DNA of 64,000 nucleotides. Origin: Janthinobacterium sp. TB1-E2. Its GTDB lineage: Bacteria; Pseudomonadota; Gammaproteobacteria; Burkholderiales; Burkholderiaceae_D. The DNA is taken from assembly GCF_036885605.1 (NCBI RefSeq), contig NZ_CP142523.1:1302001-1366000 (forward strand). Reading direction: 5' to 3'. Under the pieces are notes generated by a model that made no database searches, was not told the origin of the DNA, and saw only the letters and a program-made list of their open reading frames with translations. The stretch's first letter is position 1, and the number at the start of each line of letters is the position of its first letter. Of this stretch, positions 37,454 to 47,026 are shown one piece after another. A program made the position numbers and the translations under genes.

Positions 37454-38349
37454 TGAGCAGCCTTGGTGCGGCGCTGGCGGGCCATTTCCAGCTGTTCGCA
37501 CATGGCGGCCGTGCCTTCGATCATGCGCGGGCCGGCGCGGTTCAGCAGGTCGCCATTCAGGCGGAACAGATTATTTTTGCGCACGGCCGTCATCGACGGG
37601 AAGGCGCGCCACATGGCCAGACCGCCTTCGCTGCGCGGATCGCTTTTTTCGCTGGTGCCGAAGATGACTTCCGGGTCTTCCTGCAACACGCCTTCCGGCG
37701 TGACGACGGGCGCCACCACCTTCATCGCGGCGAACACATTCTGGCCGCCGCATACACGCATCGAATCGCTGATGATGCTCGCGCCGCTCAAGGTGTACAA
37801 GGGCTTATCCCACACCTGGTAAAACACGCGCACGGGCGGGCGCTGCGCATATTGCGCCGTCAAGCTGGCCAGTTTGGCGCGCAGCTGGGCGGCGGCCGGC
37901 TTGGCGGTCTTTTCCGTGCCCATCAGCTGCCCCAGGCGCTCCATGCTGTCTGGGATATCGGCCAGCTTGCGCGGTTCGCTGTGATAGATCGGCACCTTCA
38001 ACTGGCGCAGCATGGCGATCTGGCGCTCGGCGCTGCCATGCATCCAGACGACGATCAGGTCCGGCTTCATGGCGATGATGCGTTCCATGTCGTACTGGCG
38101 GTTATCGCCCACCTGCGGAATCTTCTTGGCCGCTTCCGGGTAGTCGCTATAGCTGACGACACCGGCGATCTTCTCGCCGCCACCGGCTGCGAACAGCAGT
38201 TCCGTCACATGCGGGGCCAGCGCCAGGATGCGCTGTGCCGGTTTTTCCACGGTGACGGTATTGCCGTCGTCGTCGCGCACGGTGATGGCGGCATGCGTTT
38301 GCAGCGAGACCAGTCCGGCCAGCAGCAGCGATATGTTCAGGATTTTCAT
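37450..38349 (-). CDS. btuF: BtuF, periplasmic cobalamin-binding protein
   Basis: A 299-aa substrate-binding protein for the BtuCD importer. It has a cleavable signal peptide (MKILNISLLLAGLVSLQTHA) and the class III binding-protein core: PAQRILALAPHVTELLFAAGGGEKIAGV and MKPDLIVVWMHGSAER. The ATG at 38349 overlaps the upstream stop by 4 nt. BtuF with BtuC and BtuD encoded in the same operon makes a full ABC importer. Confidence 0.9.
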   Translation of the reverse strand: MKILNISLLLAGLVSLQTHAAITVRDDDGNTVTVEKPAQRILALAPHVTELLFAAGGGEKIAGVVSYSDYPEAAKKIPQVGDNRQYDMERIIAMKPDLIVVWMHGSAERQIAMLRQLKVPIYHSEPRKLADIPDSMERLGQLMGTEKTAKPAAAQLRAKLASLTAQYAQRPPVRVFYQVWDKPLYTLSGASIISDSMRVCGGQNVFAAMKVVAPVVTPEGVLQEDPEVIFGTSEKSDPRSEGGLAMWRAFPSMTAVRKNNLFRLNGDLLNRAGPRMIEGTAAMCEQLEMARQRRTKAAQ

Positions 38350-39332
38350 GTGTGCTTCCATGCGGTGAGGGCCTGCTGCAGGCGCAGCCAGGCGTGTTCA
38401 TCGAGGGGCAGGCCCAGGCGGATGCCGTGGGCGGCGTGGCGGAACAGGCGCACCCAGATGCCCGATTCCGCCATGTGGCGCCAGAACGCTTCGGCGCGAT
38501 CTTCGGGCCACCACTGAAACAGCGCCGTGCCGCTGCTGGCGATGCCGTGCGTGGCCAACAGCTGATGCAAGCGGTCGCCTTCGCCGCGCAGGCGTTCGCG
38601 CATCGCGTTTTGCCAGTGCGTATCGGTAAGCGCCGCCAGTGCCACCTGCTGCGCCGGGCCGCTGACGGCCCACGGGCCCAGCATGTCGGCCAGCTGTCCC
38701 AGCAGCGCGGGATGGGCGGCGACAAAGCCCAGGCGCAGTCCCGCCAGGCCAAAGAATTTGCCGATGGAGCGCAGCACGATCAGGCCCGGCTGGCCCGAGT
38801 GCGGACCGAGACTGGCGTGGGCTTCCGTGTCGCCAAACGCTTCATCGACCACCAGCCAGCCGCCGCGCGCGGCCAGCCGGGTGGCCCATGCCAGCAGCAG
38901 TGCGGGGGCAATGCGTTCGCCCGTGGGATTGTTCGGATTGCAGACGACCAGCACGTCGCAGCTGTCCACCGCATCGGCCAGTTGCGCATACGGCACTTGG
39001 CGCAATTGGTGGCCTTGCTGGCCCCAGTGGTGTGCGTGTTCCGCATACGAGGGCGCGGCCACCACCACGCGCGACGGCGCGCGCAGCCGGGGCAGGGCCT
39101 GGATGGCGGCCTGCGTGCCCGCCACGGGCAGCATGGCTGGCGCGTCATAGTAGCTGCAGGCGGCTGCGGCCAGCGCAGGATCGGACTCCGGCAGCCGGTG
39201 CCAGGCATTGGCGTCGGGTGCCGGCGCTGCATACCAGTGCGGGTTGATGCCGGTCGACAGGTCGATCCAGTCGGCCAGCGGTCTGCCATATTCGCGCGCG
39301 GCGTCGCGCAGGTTGCCGCCATGTTCAAGCAA
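38346..39332 (-). CDS. cobD: Threonine-phosphate decarboxylase (CobD/CobC type)
   Basis: A PLP enzyme that makes (R)-1-amino-2-propanol phosphate, the linker between the corrin ring and the nucleotide loop. The 328-aa protein has a fold-type I aminotransferase layout with CNPNNPTGER, VVDEAFGDTE and the PLP lysine in RSIGKFFGLAGLRLG. The N-terminus HGGNLRDAAREYG is diagnostic for this enzyme. The symbol follows Salmonella; some genomes call it cobC. It overlaps cbiB by 8 nt and btuF by 4 nt. Confidence 0.9.
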   Translation of the reverse strand: MLEHGGNLRDAAREYGRPLADWIDLSTGINPHWYAAPAPDANAWHRLPESDPALAAAACSYYDAPAMLPVAGTQAAIQALPRLRAPSRVVVAAPSYAEHAHHWGQQGHQLRQVPYAQLADAVDSCDVLVVCNPNNPTGERIAPALLLAWATRLAARGGWLVVDEAFGDTEAHASLGPHSGQPGLIVLRSIGKFFGLAGLRLGFVAAHPALLGQLADMLGPWAVSGPAQQVALAALTDTHWQNAMRERLRGEGDRLHQLLATHGIASSGTALFQWWPEDRAEAFWRHMAESGIWVRLFRHAAHGIRLGLPLDEHAWLRLQQALTAWKHT

Positions 39333-40278
39333 GGTATTTCCCCTTCAGGTAGAACAGGCCCGCCAGCAGCGCCATCCAGATCAGCCACAGGATGGCCGTT
39401 TCCGCCACCAGGCGCCAGGCGCGGTCGATATCGCGTGCTTCGGCCGGGCGGCCGGCACCCAGCGGCGGGCGGCGTTCCAGTTTACCGTCATAGATGGCGT
39501 CGCCGCCCAAGGCCAGGCCCAGAGCGCCGGCGCCGCTGGCCATCACGGGGCCTGCGTTCGGGCTGCCCCAGTTGGGGGCCTGGCTACGCCAGCAGTGCCA
39601 GGCGCGCTGTTTGTCGGCCATGGTTTTACCCAGTAAAACGTAAGATAGGGCCGTCAGGCGCGCCGGAAGATAGTTCAGAACATCGTCGATGCGCGCGGCG
39701 CAGCAGCCGAACCAGTCGTAGCGCTCGTTTCGATAGCCCCACATGGCGTCGAGCGTATTGGCCAGCCTGAATAGTACGGCGCCGGGGCCGCCCGCCACGG
39801 CAAACCAGAACAGAGTGCCGAAGACGGCGTCGTTGCCGTTTTCCAGCAGGGATTCTGTGCTGGCCTTGGCCAGGCTGGCCGCGTCGGCGTTGGCCGTGTC
39901 GCGGCTGACGATACGCGCCGTCAGCAGGCGCGCGTTGTCCAGGTCATCGATGGCCAGGGCATCGGCGATCGGTTGATTGTGGTCGCGCAGGCTGCGCAGG
40001 CCCAGACATAGATAGAGCAGGAAGACGTGGAGCGCCGCACCGGCCAGGCCGCACAGCCAGTAGGCCGCATAGCTGATCGGCAGCACGGCCAGCGACCACG
40101 CCAGCGCGCCGCGCAGCAAACGCCCGCGGCCCCGATTCAGCAGGCGTTCCAGTACGTTGGCGATGCGCCCAAATCCGACCAGCGGATGCCAGCGGCGCGT
40201 TTCTCCCAGCAGCATGTCGAGCAGCACGCCGGCCGTCATCAAGGCGGCCAGCATGGGTAGCGACAGGCCGCTCAGCAT
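39325..40278 (-). CDS. cbiB: CbiB, adenosylcobinamide-phosphate synthase
   Basis: A membrane enzyme that attaches aminopropanol (phosphate) to adenosylcobyric acid. The 317-aa protein starts at ATG 40278, in a 7-nt overlap with cobU. It shows GVLLDMLLGETRRWHPLVGFG, the conserved central stretch DTANADAASLAKASTESLLE, and four or five hydrophobic segments. Called cobD in Pseudomonas nomenclature. Confidence 0.93.
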   Translation of the reverse strand: MLSGLSLPMLAALMTAGVLLDMLLGETRRWHPLVGFGRIANVLERLLNRGRGRLLRGALAWSLAVLPISYAAYWLCGLAGAALHVFLLYLCLGLRSLRDHNQPIADALAIDDLDNARLLTARIVSRDTANADAASLAKASTESLLENGNDAVFGTLFWFAVAGGPGAVLFRLANTLDAMWGYRNERYDWFGCCAARIDDVLNYLPARLTALSYVLLGKTMADKQRAWHCWRSQAPNWGSPNAGPVMASGAGALGLALGGDAIYDGKLERRPPLGAGRPAEARDIDRAWRLVAETAILWLIWMALLAGLFYLKGKYLA

Positions 40279-40838
40279 GGGCCGCCTTTCAGGTACAGCG
40301 GCAGGCCGGCGGCGACAAAGACAGCCTTGTCGCACACGGCCGCCACGGCCTGGTTCAAGCGGCCCGCTTCATCGGTGAAGCAGCGCGAGATGGCGCCGTA
40401 GGGCACGATGCCCATGCCCACTTCGTTCGAAACGAGAACGAGGTCGCAATCGGTCTCGCCAATTTCCGCCAGCGCGTACAGCAGGTGGGCGCGCTCGCTG
40501 TGGAATAGTTCTGGCAGGGCGATGTCGCCCACGTCCGGGTACGTCTCGCCAGTGGAAAACATCAGGTTCGTCAGCCACAGGGTCAGGCAGTCGACCAGCA
40601 GCAGGCGGCCGGGCCGTGCTTCCCGCAGGATGGCGTCGCCCAGGCGCAGCGGTTCTTCCAGGGTGGCCCACCCGGCCGGGCGCTGCGCACGGTGATGCGC
40701 GATGCGCGTTGCCATTTCACCATCGCCCGCCTGCGCGGTGGCGATGTAGAGTACTTCCCTGCCGGACTCGCGGGCCAGCTTTTCCGCATGGGCGCTCTTG
40801 CCGGAACGGGCGCCGCCGAAGACCAGGGTGCGCGTCAT
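40272..40838 (-). CDS. cobU: CobU/CobP, adenosylcobinamide kinase/guanylyltransferase
   Basis: A bifunctional enzyme that phosphorylates adenosylcobinamide and then transfers GMP. The 188-aa protein from ATG 40838 has the P-loop VFGGARSGKSAHAE, the guanylylated His region TRIAHHRAQRP and the LLVDCLTLWLTNLMF motif. It sits between cobO (7 nt upstream) and cbiB (overlap). Confidence 0.94.
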   Translation of the reverse strand: MTRTLVFGGARSGKSAHAEKLARESGREVLYIATAQAGDGEMATRIAHHRAQRPAGWATLEEPLRLGDAILREARPGRLLLVDCLTLWLTNLMFSTGETYPDVGDIALPELFHSERAHLLYALAEIGETDCDLVLVSNEVGMGIVPYGAISRCFTDEAGRLNQAVAAVCDKAVFVAAGLPLYLKGGPC

Positions 40839-40845
40839 GGCGCTG

Positions 40846-41478
40846 TTACCACTCGGTGCCGATTTGTGCGCCGATGCCGGCCGCATACGCATGCTTGACG
40901 ACGGCCATTTCGGTGACCGTGTCGGCGATCGCGATCAGTTCGTCCGGCGCGCCGCGGCCCGTGATGACCACGTGCTGCATGGCCGGGCGTTCCAGCAGGT
41001 CGGCGATGACCTTGTGCACGTCGAGGTAGTTGTACTTGAGGGCGATATTGAGTTCGTCGAACAGCACCAGGCCATAGCTTGGGTCGGCCAGGAAGGTCTT
41101 CGCCTGTTCCCATGCCAGTTCAGCCTTTTCGATGTCGCGCTCGCGGTTCTGCGTTTCCCATGTATAGCCTTCGCCCATCGCATGAAAACTGATTTCGTCG
41201 GGGAAGCGGCGCAGGAATTTTTCTTCGCCCGTCGACATGGCGCCCTTGATGAACTGCACCACGCCCACTTTCATGCCGTGGCCCATGGCGCGGATGGCCA
41301 TGCCGAAGCCGCTCGAACTCTTGCCCTTGCCATTGCCCGTGTTGACGATGATGATGCCGATTTCCTTGTCGGCCTTGGCGATGGCCGCGTCGATGATGGC
41401 CTTCTTGCGTTCCATGCGCACGCGGTGGCGCTCGTTGATGGCGGCGGTGTCCGCATCGATGGTTTTGTTTTCGCTCAT
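40846..41478 (-). CDS. cobO: CobO/BtuR, cob(I)alamin adenosyltransferase
   Basis: Adenosylates cob(I)alamin or cobinamide using ATP. The 210-aa protein has the unusual P-loop VNTGNGKGKSSSGFG that defines the CobA/CobO/BtuR family, and LVLFDELNIALKYNYLD. It has an N-terminal helix that lies over the active site in family structures. It starts 1 nt after the btuD stop. Confidence 0.95.
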   Translation of the reverse strand: MSENKTIDADTAAINERHRVRMERKKAIIDAAIAKADKEIGIIIVNTGNGKGKSSSGFGMAIRAMGHGMKVGVVQFIKGAMSTGEEKFLRRFPDEISFHAMGEGYTWETQNRERDIEKAELAWEQAKTFLADPSYGLVLFDELNIALKYNYLDVHKVIADLLERPAMQHVVITGRGAPDELIAIADTVTEMAVVKHAYAAGIGAQIGTEW

Positions 41479-41479
41479 G

Positions 41480-42247
41480 TCAGTCCTCTTTTGGTATGAA
41501 TATCTTGCGTTTGCCGTGCTCGATGATCTCGATCGGGTGGCCCAGGTAGTCGCCCAGGATGGACGCCTGCATCACGTCGGCCACGGGACCTGCCAGCCAG
41601 CCGCCATCGCCCATCAGCAGCAGCGCATGGGTCGAGACGCTGTGCGCCAGGTTCAGGTCATGCCCCACCATGACCACGGTTTTGTTCTGTTCGCGGCACA
41701 GTCTGGCCAGCAGGCCCATGACGCTGACCTGGTGCGCCAGGTCCAGCGCGTTGGCTGGTTCATCGAGCAGCAGCAAGGGCGTATCTTGCGCCAGCATGGC
41801 GGCGATCGCCACGCGCTGGCGTTCGCCGCCGGACAGGCTGCGCACGTCGCGCTCGGCCAGGTGCTCCACTTCCATCGAGGCCAGCGCCGCCAGGGCGATG
41901 CGCTGGTCGTCGCTGCCTTCCCAATAGTGATTGTCGTGATACGGGTGGCGCGCCGACAGCACCGTTTCAATGACGCGGTACGAGAACGCGTCGTGGCGCG
42001 CCTGCGCCAGGAAAGCCCGTTCCCGCGCCAGCTCTTCCAATGGCCAGTCAATCAGGGCGCGGCCCTGTATCGTCACGTGGCCGGCATCCGGTTCGCGCAA
42101 TCCGGCCAGGGTGCGCAGCAAGGTGCTTTTGCCAGCGCCGTTGCGGCCGATCACGCTCCAGCATTCGCCATCCTTGATTTGCCAGATGAGGTTTTCCACG
42201 AGGGAGCGCGTGCCCGCTTTCAGGCCGAGTTGGTAGGTGCGTATCAT
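41480..42247 (-). CDS. btuD: BtuD, cobalamin ABC transporter ATPase
   Basis: The cytoplasmic ATPase of the B12 importer, 255 aa from ATG 42247. Walker A is GRNGAGKST, the signature is LSGGERQRVAIAAML, Walker B is PLLLLDEPANALD, and the H-loop follows in VVMVGHDLNLA. It lies 7 nt downstream of btuC. Confidence 0.93.
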   Translation of the reverse strand: MIRTYQLGLKAGTRSLVENLIWQIKDGECWSVIGRNGAGKSTLLRTLAGLREPDAGHVTIQGRALIDWPLEELARERAFLAQARHDAFSYRVIETVLSARHPYHDNHYWEGSDDQRIALAALASMEVEHLAERDVRSLSGGERQRVAIAAMLAQDTPLLLLDEPANALDLAHQVSVMGLLARLCREQNKTVVMVGHDLNLAHSVSTHALLLMGDGGWLAGPVADVMQASILGDYLGHPIEIIEHGKRKIFIPKED

Positions 42248-42254
42248 GCTTGTT

Positions 42255-43280
42255 TCATCCCCTGCGCAAGCGGTGCAATTGGTACAGGAAGACGGGCGCA
42301 CCGATCATGGCTGTCACCACGCCGACGGGCAGCTGCAATGGTGCCAGCACGGTGCGCGCCAAGGTATCGGCCAGTACGAGGAAGGTGCCGCCAGCCAGCG
42401 CGGCGGCGGGGATCAGCAGGCGGTGGTCGGGGCCGCAGGCAAAGCGCAGCGCATGCGGCACGATCAGACCGACGAAGCCCACGCTGCCGGCGCTGGTGAC
42501 GGCGCTGGCCGTAAGCAGGCCGGAACAGAAGAACAGTCCTTTGCGCAGCGCGCCCACGCGCACGCCCAGGGTGCTGGCCGCTTCCGCGTGCAGCGCCATG
42601 ACGTTCAGCGAGCGCGCGCAGCGCAAGGCGAAGACGAGGGCGCCGGCCAGGACCAGCCAGGGCATCAGCCGCGCAGGTGCGCCGGACAGGTCGCCGATCA
42701 TCCAGAACACCATGCTGCGCAAGCGGCTTTCCGGGGCGATGGACAGCATCAGGGTGACGATAGCCATGCAGGCCGAGGCGAGGATCACGCCCGTCAGCAG
42801 CAAGAGCGAGGCGCCGCCTTCGGCCGCCGTGCCGCCGCGCAGGTCGCGCCGGGCAAAGAAGTACAGCAGCATGGAGACGCCGACGGCGCCGGCAAAGGCC
42901 GCCGCATCGACCACCCACAGCGCGCACATGAACAGCAGCGCGGCCAGCGCACCGACGGAAGCGCCGGCGGAAATGCCCAGCACATACGGGTCGGCCAGAG
43001 GGTTGCGCAGGAGAGCCTGCATCATCAGACCCGCCAGCGACAGCGCCGCGCCGGTGACAAAGGCGGTCAGCGCGCGGCCCAGGCGCAGGTCGAGCAGGGT
43101 GGCGGCGAGGGTGTCGGTCTTGCCCTGTACGACATGGAACAGGGCGGAAGGCAGGTCGGCGAGCGGAATGGCGATCGAACCGATCATGCCGGAGAAAATC
43201 AGGCTGGCAATCGCGCACACGATCAGCACCGTGAGGATCACGGTGGCGCGGTGGCGCATATTGCGGAAAAATGGGTGCAT
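42255..43280 (-). CDS. btuC: BtuC, cobalamin ABC transporter permease
   Basis: A FecCD-family permease of 341 aa with about ten membrane helices. It has the conserved LRLGRALTAFVTGAALSLAG and ALLRNPLADPYVLGISAGAS stretches that contact BtuD and line the channel. I start at ATG 43280 (MHPFFRNMRHRAT); ATG 43259 is a second option. It follows btuB after 89 nt. Confidence 0.93.
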   Translation of the reverse strand: MHPFFRNMRHRATVILTVLIVCAIASLIFSGMIGSIAIPLADLPSALFHVVQGKTDTLAATLLDLRLGRALTAFVTGAALSLAGLMMQALLRNPLADPYVLGISAGASVGALAALLFMCALWVVDAAAFAGAVGVSMLLYFFARRDLRGGTAAEGGASLLLLTGVILASACMAIVTLMLSIAPESRLRSMVFWMIGDLSGAPARLMPWLVLAGALVFALRCARSLNVMALHAEAASTLGVRVGALRKGLFFCSGLLTASAVTSAGSVGFVGLIVPHALRFACGPDHRLLIPAAALAGGTFLVLADTLARTVLAPLQLPVGVVTAMIGAPVFLYQLHRLRRG

Positions 43281-43369
43281 GTACTGCCTTAAAAACGGGG
43301 ACTGCAGAACTGCATCTGCGGGCGATGACAACAATGCCATCGCCCGCAGCTTACATCATTACTACGTGC

Positions 43370-45241
43370 TTATTTCATGCCGTAGCGCACACCGACGAAG
43401 ACTTTCGAGCCTGGTGTCGCGTAGAAGCGGGCCAGTTCGTAGTCCTTGTTGGCGATATTGTTCCAGCGTGCCAGCACCGACCAGTCGCGGGCGAACTGGT
43501 AGGTGGCGTACAGATTGACCAGGCCATAGCCGCCCAGGACGTTCTTGTTGGCGGCATCGTCGAAACGCTTGCCCGACAGCTGCCATTCGGCGCCCGAGGT
43601 CAGCGCGCCCAGCGTGTAGTCGACGGCGAAGTTGGCGTGTTTCTTGGCGCGGCGTACCAGTTGCTTGTCCTTGGTTTCATCGCGTGGATCTTGCAGGTCG
43701 ATATTGCCGCTGACGTTGAACGCGCCGAACTTGCGTGCACCCGCGATCGTCAGGCCTTCCAGCAGCGCCTTGTTGACGTTGTAGGCGCAGCCGTAGCCGG
43801 TGAACAGCGGATCGGGACAAGGCGAGGTATTGACCAGCAGGTCGGTGACCTTGTTGTGGTAGTAGCTGGCGCTCAGTTTCGACACGCCGTCGTCGTAACG
43901 CAGACCCACTTCGACGTTGCGGCCCTGTTCCGGTTTGTTCGTCGCCAGGCCATAGCCCGGGTAGTACAGTTCATTGAAGGTCGGTGCGCGGAAGCTGGTG
44001 CCGTAGCTGGCGCTGGCGCGCAATGCGTTGGTGATGCGGTAGCCGTAGGCGACGCTGCCCGTGTTGTGCGTGCCGAATGCGGAACTGTCGTCACTGCGGC
44101 CGCTGATGTTGAACAGATGCGCGCCGCGCACCATGTTGTACGCCGCTGCGAAGGACTTGGTATGGCGTGCGCCCGTGACTTCCGGCGTGCTGCTCGACGT
44201 GACGTCTTCATCGCGGTAGCTGGCCAGCAGCTGCAGGTTGTCGCGCCCGATGCGGATGTCGTTCTGCCAGGTGATATCGGACTGCTTGGTGTCGATCTGG
44301 CTCTTGCCCCACGAGCCGGCGCTGCTGTCGTCGCCCGACTTGTCGCGTGCTTCCGCATAACGCAGTTCGCTGGTCCAGTTGGGCAGGAATTCGTTCTTCG
44401 TGAAGACCGAAATGTTTTCCAGTTTCTGGTTGCTGCGCGCATCGTAGCCAGGACCGGCGTCGTACTGGGCTTTCAGCTTGCTGTTCAACAGGACCAGGCC
44501 GACTTCATGGCCCTTGGCCATCTGGTAGCCGAACTGGCCGCTGAAGCTTTCCTTGTCGTAGCCGTCTTTGTCCGGATTGTAGGTGTACTCAGGCGATGCA
44601 CCGATCTTCGAAGCCGAGAAGCCATCCGATTTTTCCTTGCCAGCCGCCAGCGCATAGCTGAAGCTGTTCGGACCGCCGGTGGAACCTGCCACCTGGGCTT
44701 CGACCTGGCGCGTGTTGTTGCTGCCGTAACCGGCGAAAGCAGAGACGCGCGTGGCGCCGTCGCCTTTCTTCGTGAAGATCTGGATCACGCCGCCGATGGC
44801 GTCCGCACCGTACATGGTGCTCAGTGGGCCGTAGACGATTTCAATGTGGTCGATGCTGGAAAGGGGCAGGGCGCTCCAGTTGGCCGTACCCAGGGTGGAC
44901 GAACCAATGCGCACGCCGTCAACCAGCACGATATTCTGGTTGCTGTTCGCGCCGCGAATGAAGACGCTGGCCGCGGTGCCTGCGCCGCCGTTGCGCGCCA
45001 CTTCGATGCCGCGTTGTTTTTGCAGCAGGTCGACAATCGAGCTGGCGCCCGAGCGCGCGATGTCGTCCGAGCTGATGGTCTGCGTATCGCTCAATACTTC
45101 GCTCAGGTGTTGCGGGTAGCGGCTGGCGGTGACGACGACGGGATCGAAGGTGTCTGGCGTGGCTTGGGCGAAGGCGGCAGGCGCGGCAATGGCTAGCGCG
45201 AGCGACGTGAGCGCCGCGTGGCGGGAAACAGCATGGGTCAT
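43370..45241 (-). CDS. btuB: BtuB, TonB-dependent cobalamin receptor
   Basis: An outer-membrane receptor of 623 aa. It has a signal peptide (MTHAVSRHAALTSLALAIA), a TonB-box-like start (DTFDPVVVTASRYPQ), a plug domain with VDGVRIGSSTLG and IEIVYGPLSTMYGADAIGG, a 22-strand barrel and a C-terminal aromatic-rich strand (VFVGVRYGMK). The start at 45241 is preceded by a long leader that holds a B12 riboswitch, so expression should fall when cobalamin is plentiful. Confidence 0.94.
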   Translation of the reverse strand: MTHAVSRHAALTSLALAIAAPAAFAQATPDTFDPVVVTASRYPQHLSEVLSDTQTISSDDIARSGASSIVDLLQKQRGIEVARNGGAGTAASVFIRGANSNQNIVLVDGVRIGSSTLGTANWSALPLSSIDHIEIVYGPLSTMYGADAIGGVIQIFTKKGDGATRVSAFAGYGSNNTRQVEAQVAGSTGGPNSFSYALAAGKEKSDGFSASKIGASPEYTYNPDKDGYDKESFSGQFGYQMAKGHEVGLVLLNSKLKAQYDAGPGYDARSNQKLENISVFTKNEFLPNWTSELRYAEARDKSGDDSSAGSWGKSQIDTKQSDITWQNDIRIGRDNLQLLASYRDEDVTSSSTPEVTGARHTKSFAAAYNMVRGAHLFNISGRSDDSSAFGTHNTGSVAYGYRITNALRASASYGTSFRAPTFNELYYPGYGLATNKPEQGRNVEVGLRYDDGVSKLSASYYHNKVTDLLVNTSPCPDPLFTGYGCAYNVNKALLEGLTIAGARKFGAFNVSGNIDLQDPRDETKDKQLVRRAKKHANFAVDYTLGALTSGAEWQLSGKRFDDAANKNVLGGYGLVNLYATYQFARDWSVLARWNNIANKDYELARFYATPGSKVFVGVRYGMK

Positions 45242-45382
45242 GATAGTTTTCAGTAAGTAATATGCAACCAGCCGACGTCCCCGTAGGCCAGATTGAACAG
45301 AAGTGGGAACTGAAGATGACGATCGAAGATGGCCATGGGCCATTCGGATCGCGAACATCCCCGTTCGCACACTTCCACCTGT

Positions 45383-45594
45383 CCTGGCCGGTATCCGGGC
45401 TGGCAAGTGCGGCTATCCCACCTTCCCATGCTCGATGATTGCAAGCACAGTGGTTGTCAGAGATAGCTTGTCGCCCGCGTCCTGTTGGGAGGGGCGACAC
45501 TTGCTTACCGTTGCGGGGGCAGCACACGTTCGCCGCGAGCGCGGCATCGTGTTTCCCGTTTAACTGCGCTCATGGACATGAACGCGGGCACCAA
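45383..45594 (-). promoter_or_regulatory. Cobalamin (AdoCbl) riboswitch
   Basis: Read on the minus strand, the leader contains in order TTGGTGCCCGCG, GTTAAACGGGAA, the core GCTGCCCCCGCAACGGTAAG, AACCACTG, TGGGAAGG and the B12 box AGCCCGGATACCGGCC. These are the conserved blocks of the class I cobalamin aptamer in the right order and spacing. The aptamer ends about 140 nt before the btuB start; a hairpin TGCGAAC/GTTCGCG follows it and may be part of the expression platform. It would control the whole btuB-to-cobQ operon. Confidence 0.95.
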
Positions 45595-45603
45595 AACCCC
45601 GCC

Positions 45604-45609
45604 ATTATA
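45604..45609 (-). promoter_or_regulatory. -10 element of the riboswitch-led operon
   Basis: TATAAT on the minus strand (45609-45604). Transcription would begin near 45597, just 3 nt before the first conserved aptamer block. The -35 region (TTTCAG) is weak. Confidence 0.6.
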
Positions 45610-45654
45610 CGTGCAGTGGGCGTGGACTGAAATGGCTGGCTGGGCGCTTCGATA

Positions 45655-46209
45655 TCAGAAATCGACGACGACCGTCGCACCGTAGGCGATTTTATGGGCG
45701 GAACGGGCGGCCAGCAGGGCCGTTTCTTCCAATGGCAGCCGGGCTTGCAATGCCGACAGCAGGCGGATGGTGCCCGCATGGCAGATGATGATGGCCGTTT
45801 CGTGTTGTTCGCGCAACAGATCGCCTAAAAACGCATCGACGCGGGCAGCCATCGCCAGCACGTTCTCGCCGCCGCCGGGCCGGTACCAGGCAAGGTCGGC
45901 CGCCCAGGCATCGATGTCCGCGCGCGCAATCGCGTGCCAGGGCTGCATTTCCCATGCGCCAAAATCCATTTCGACCAGCCGCGCATCAAGGTGCAGGGCG
46001 CTGGAGGGTAAGTCTTGCGCCAATGCTGACGCCAGGCCGGCGCAGCGGCGCAGTGGACTCGCGTAGAGCGGCACACCGGCTGGCAGCGTTGCTTGCAAAT
46101 GGGCGTGCACCGTGGCCATTTCATGCGGCGCCACCGCCACGTCGCTGCGGCCATAGCAGGTGCCGCTGGTCACTTGCGGCGTGGGGTGGCGAACGAGGAT
46201 CAGGCGCAT
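45655..46209 (-). CDS. cobC: Alpha-ribazole phosphatase (histidine phosphatase)
   Basis: Removes the phosphate from alpha-ribazole-5'-phosphate or the cobalamin phosphate in the nucleotide-loop pathway. The 184-aa protein has the phosphohistidine motif LVRHPTP (His8), SPLRRCAGLA, the acidic DFGAWE motif and the second His in IICHAGTIRLL. It follows cobS after 6 nt and ends about 46 nt before the promoter of the riboswitch operon. Confidence 0.9.
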   Translation of the reverse strand: MRLILVRHPTPQVTSGTCYGRSDVAVAPHEMATVHAHLQATLPAGVPLYASPLRRCAGLASALAQDLPSSALHLDARLVEMDFGAWEMQPWHAIARADIDAWAADLAWYRPGGGENVLAMAARVDAFLGDLLREQHETAIIICHAGTIRLLSALQARLPLEETALLAARSAHKIAYGATVVVDF

Positions 46210-46215
46210 GCTTGT

Positions 46216-47022
46216 TCAGTAGAAGCGCAATGGAGGCTGGAAGCTGGAAAGGATTGCCAGGTAAATCGCTACTTCCGCCACCTGCTGCACGGCGCCCAGG
46301 CAGTCGCCCGTATAGCCTTGCAGGCGGCGCTGGCATTTGCGGCCCAGCCAGAATGCGGCAGCTGCCGCCGCCACGATGGCAAAGACCAGCGTGGCCCAGT
46401 AGAATATTCCCAGCAGGCCGCAGGCGATGGCGGGTAGCAGACCACAGACGGCGGCGATGATGAATTCTCCCGTAGTCATCTCCTGCGCCATCGGCTTGGC
46501 CTTGCCTTCATCGCGCGCATAGTCCATGGCCCAGATCAGCGAGACGGCGGCCAGGCGCGAGAGTGGATGGGCGATGAGTAAGGTTGCCACCACCGTGGCA
46601 GGCGGCAGCGATGCGAGCGCCGCGCATTTGATGGCCAGCAGGCACAGGATGCCGATCGCGCCATACGCGCCGATGCGCGAATCCTTCATGATTTCCAGCA
46701 CCCGTTCGCGCGTCAGGCCGCCGCCGAAACCGTCGCACATGTCGGCAAAGCCGTCTTCATGGAAAGCGCCCGTCAGGTAAATGCCGGCGGCGACGGCCAG
46801 CAGCACGGCCACCGCCGAAGGCAGGAGCCAGCTTGCCAGCAGATACACGGCGCCACTGATGGTGGCCACCACGACGCCCACCAATGGAAAGTAGCGCGAA
46901 GCGTGCTGCAGCCATGCTGGCTCGAAACCCACCCAGCGAGGGATGGGCAGGCGCGTGAAGAACTGCAGCGCGATGAAGAATAATCGGCATTGATGGATGG
47001 CGGCGGAAACGGGATTGGCCAT
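46216..47022 (-). CDS. cobS: CobS, cobalamin synthase
   Basis: A membrane enzyme that joins adenosylcobinamide-GDP and alpha-ribazole. The 268-aa protein from ATG 47022 begins ANPVSAAIHQCRLFFIALQF and carries the metal-binding signature GAFHEDGFADMCDGFGGG, followed by RIGAYGAIGILCLLAIK. It has about six hydrophobic segments. It starts 4 nt after cobT. A longer open frame to 47214 is out of context. Confidence 0.94.
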   Translation of the reverse strand: MANPVSAAIHQCRLFFIALQFFTRLPIPRWVGFEPAWLQHASRYFPLVGVVVATISGAVYLLASWLLPSAVAVLLAVAAGIYLTGAFHEDGFADMCDGFGGGLTRERVLEIMKDSRIGAYGAIGILCLLAIKCAALASLPPATVVATLLIAHPLSRLAAVSLIWAMDYARDEGKAKPMAQEMTTGEFIIAAVCGLLPAIACGLLGIFYWATLVFAIVAAAAAAFWLGRKCQRRLQGYTGDCLGAVQQVAEVAIYLAILSSFQPPLRFY

Positions 47023-47026
47023 GGTC

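Noticed and set aside
43271-45196. 641-codon open frame on the plus strand
   Set aside because: It is opposite btuB, which is a complete and recognisable receptor; the shadow product has no signal or family features.
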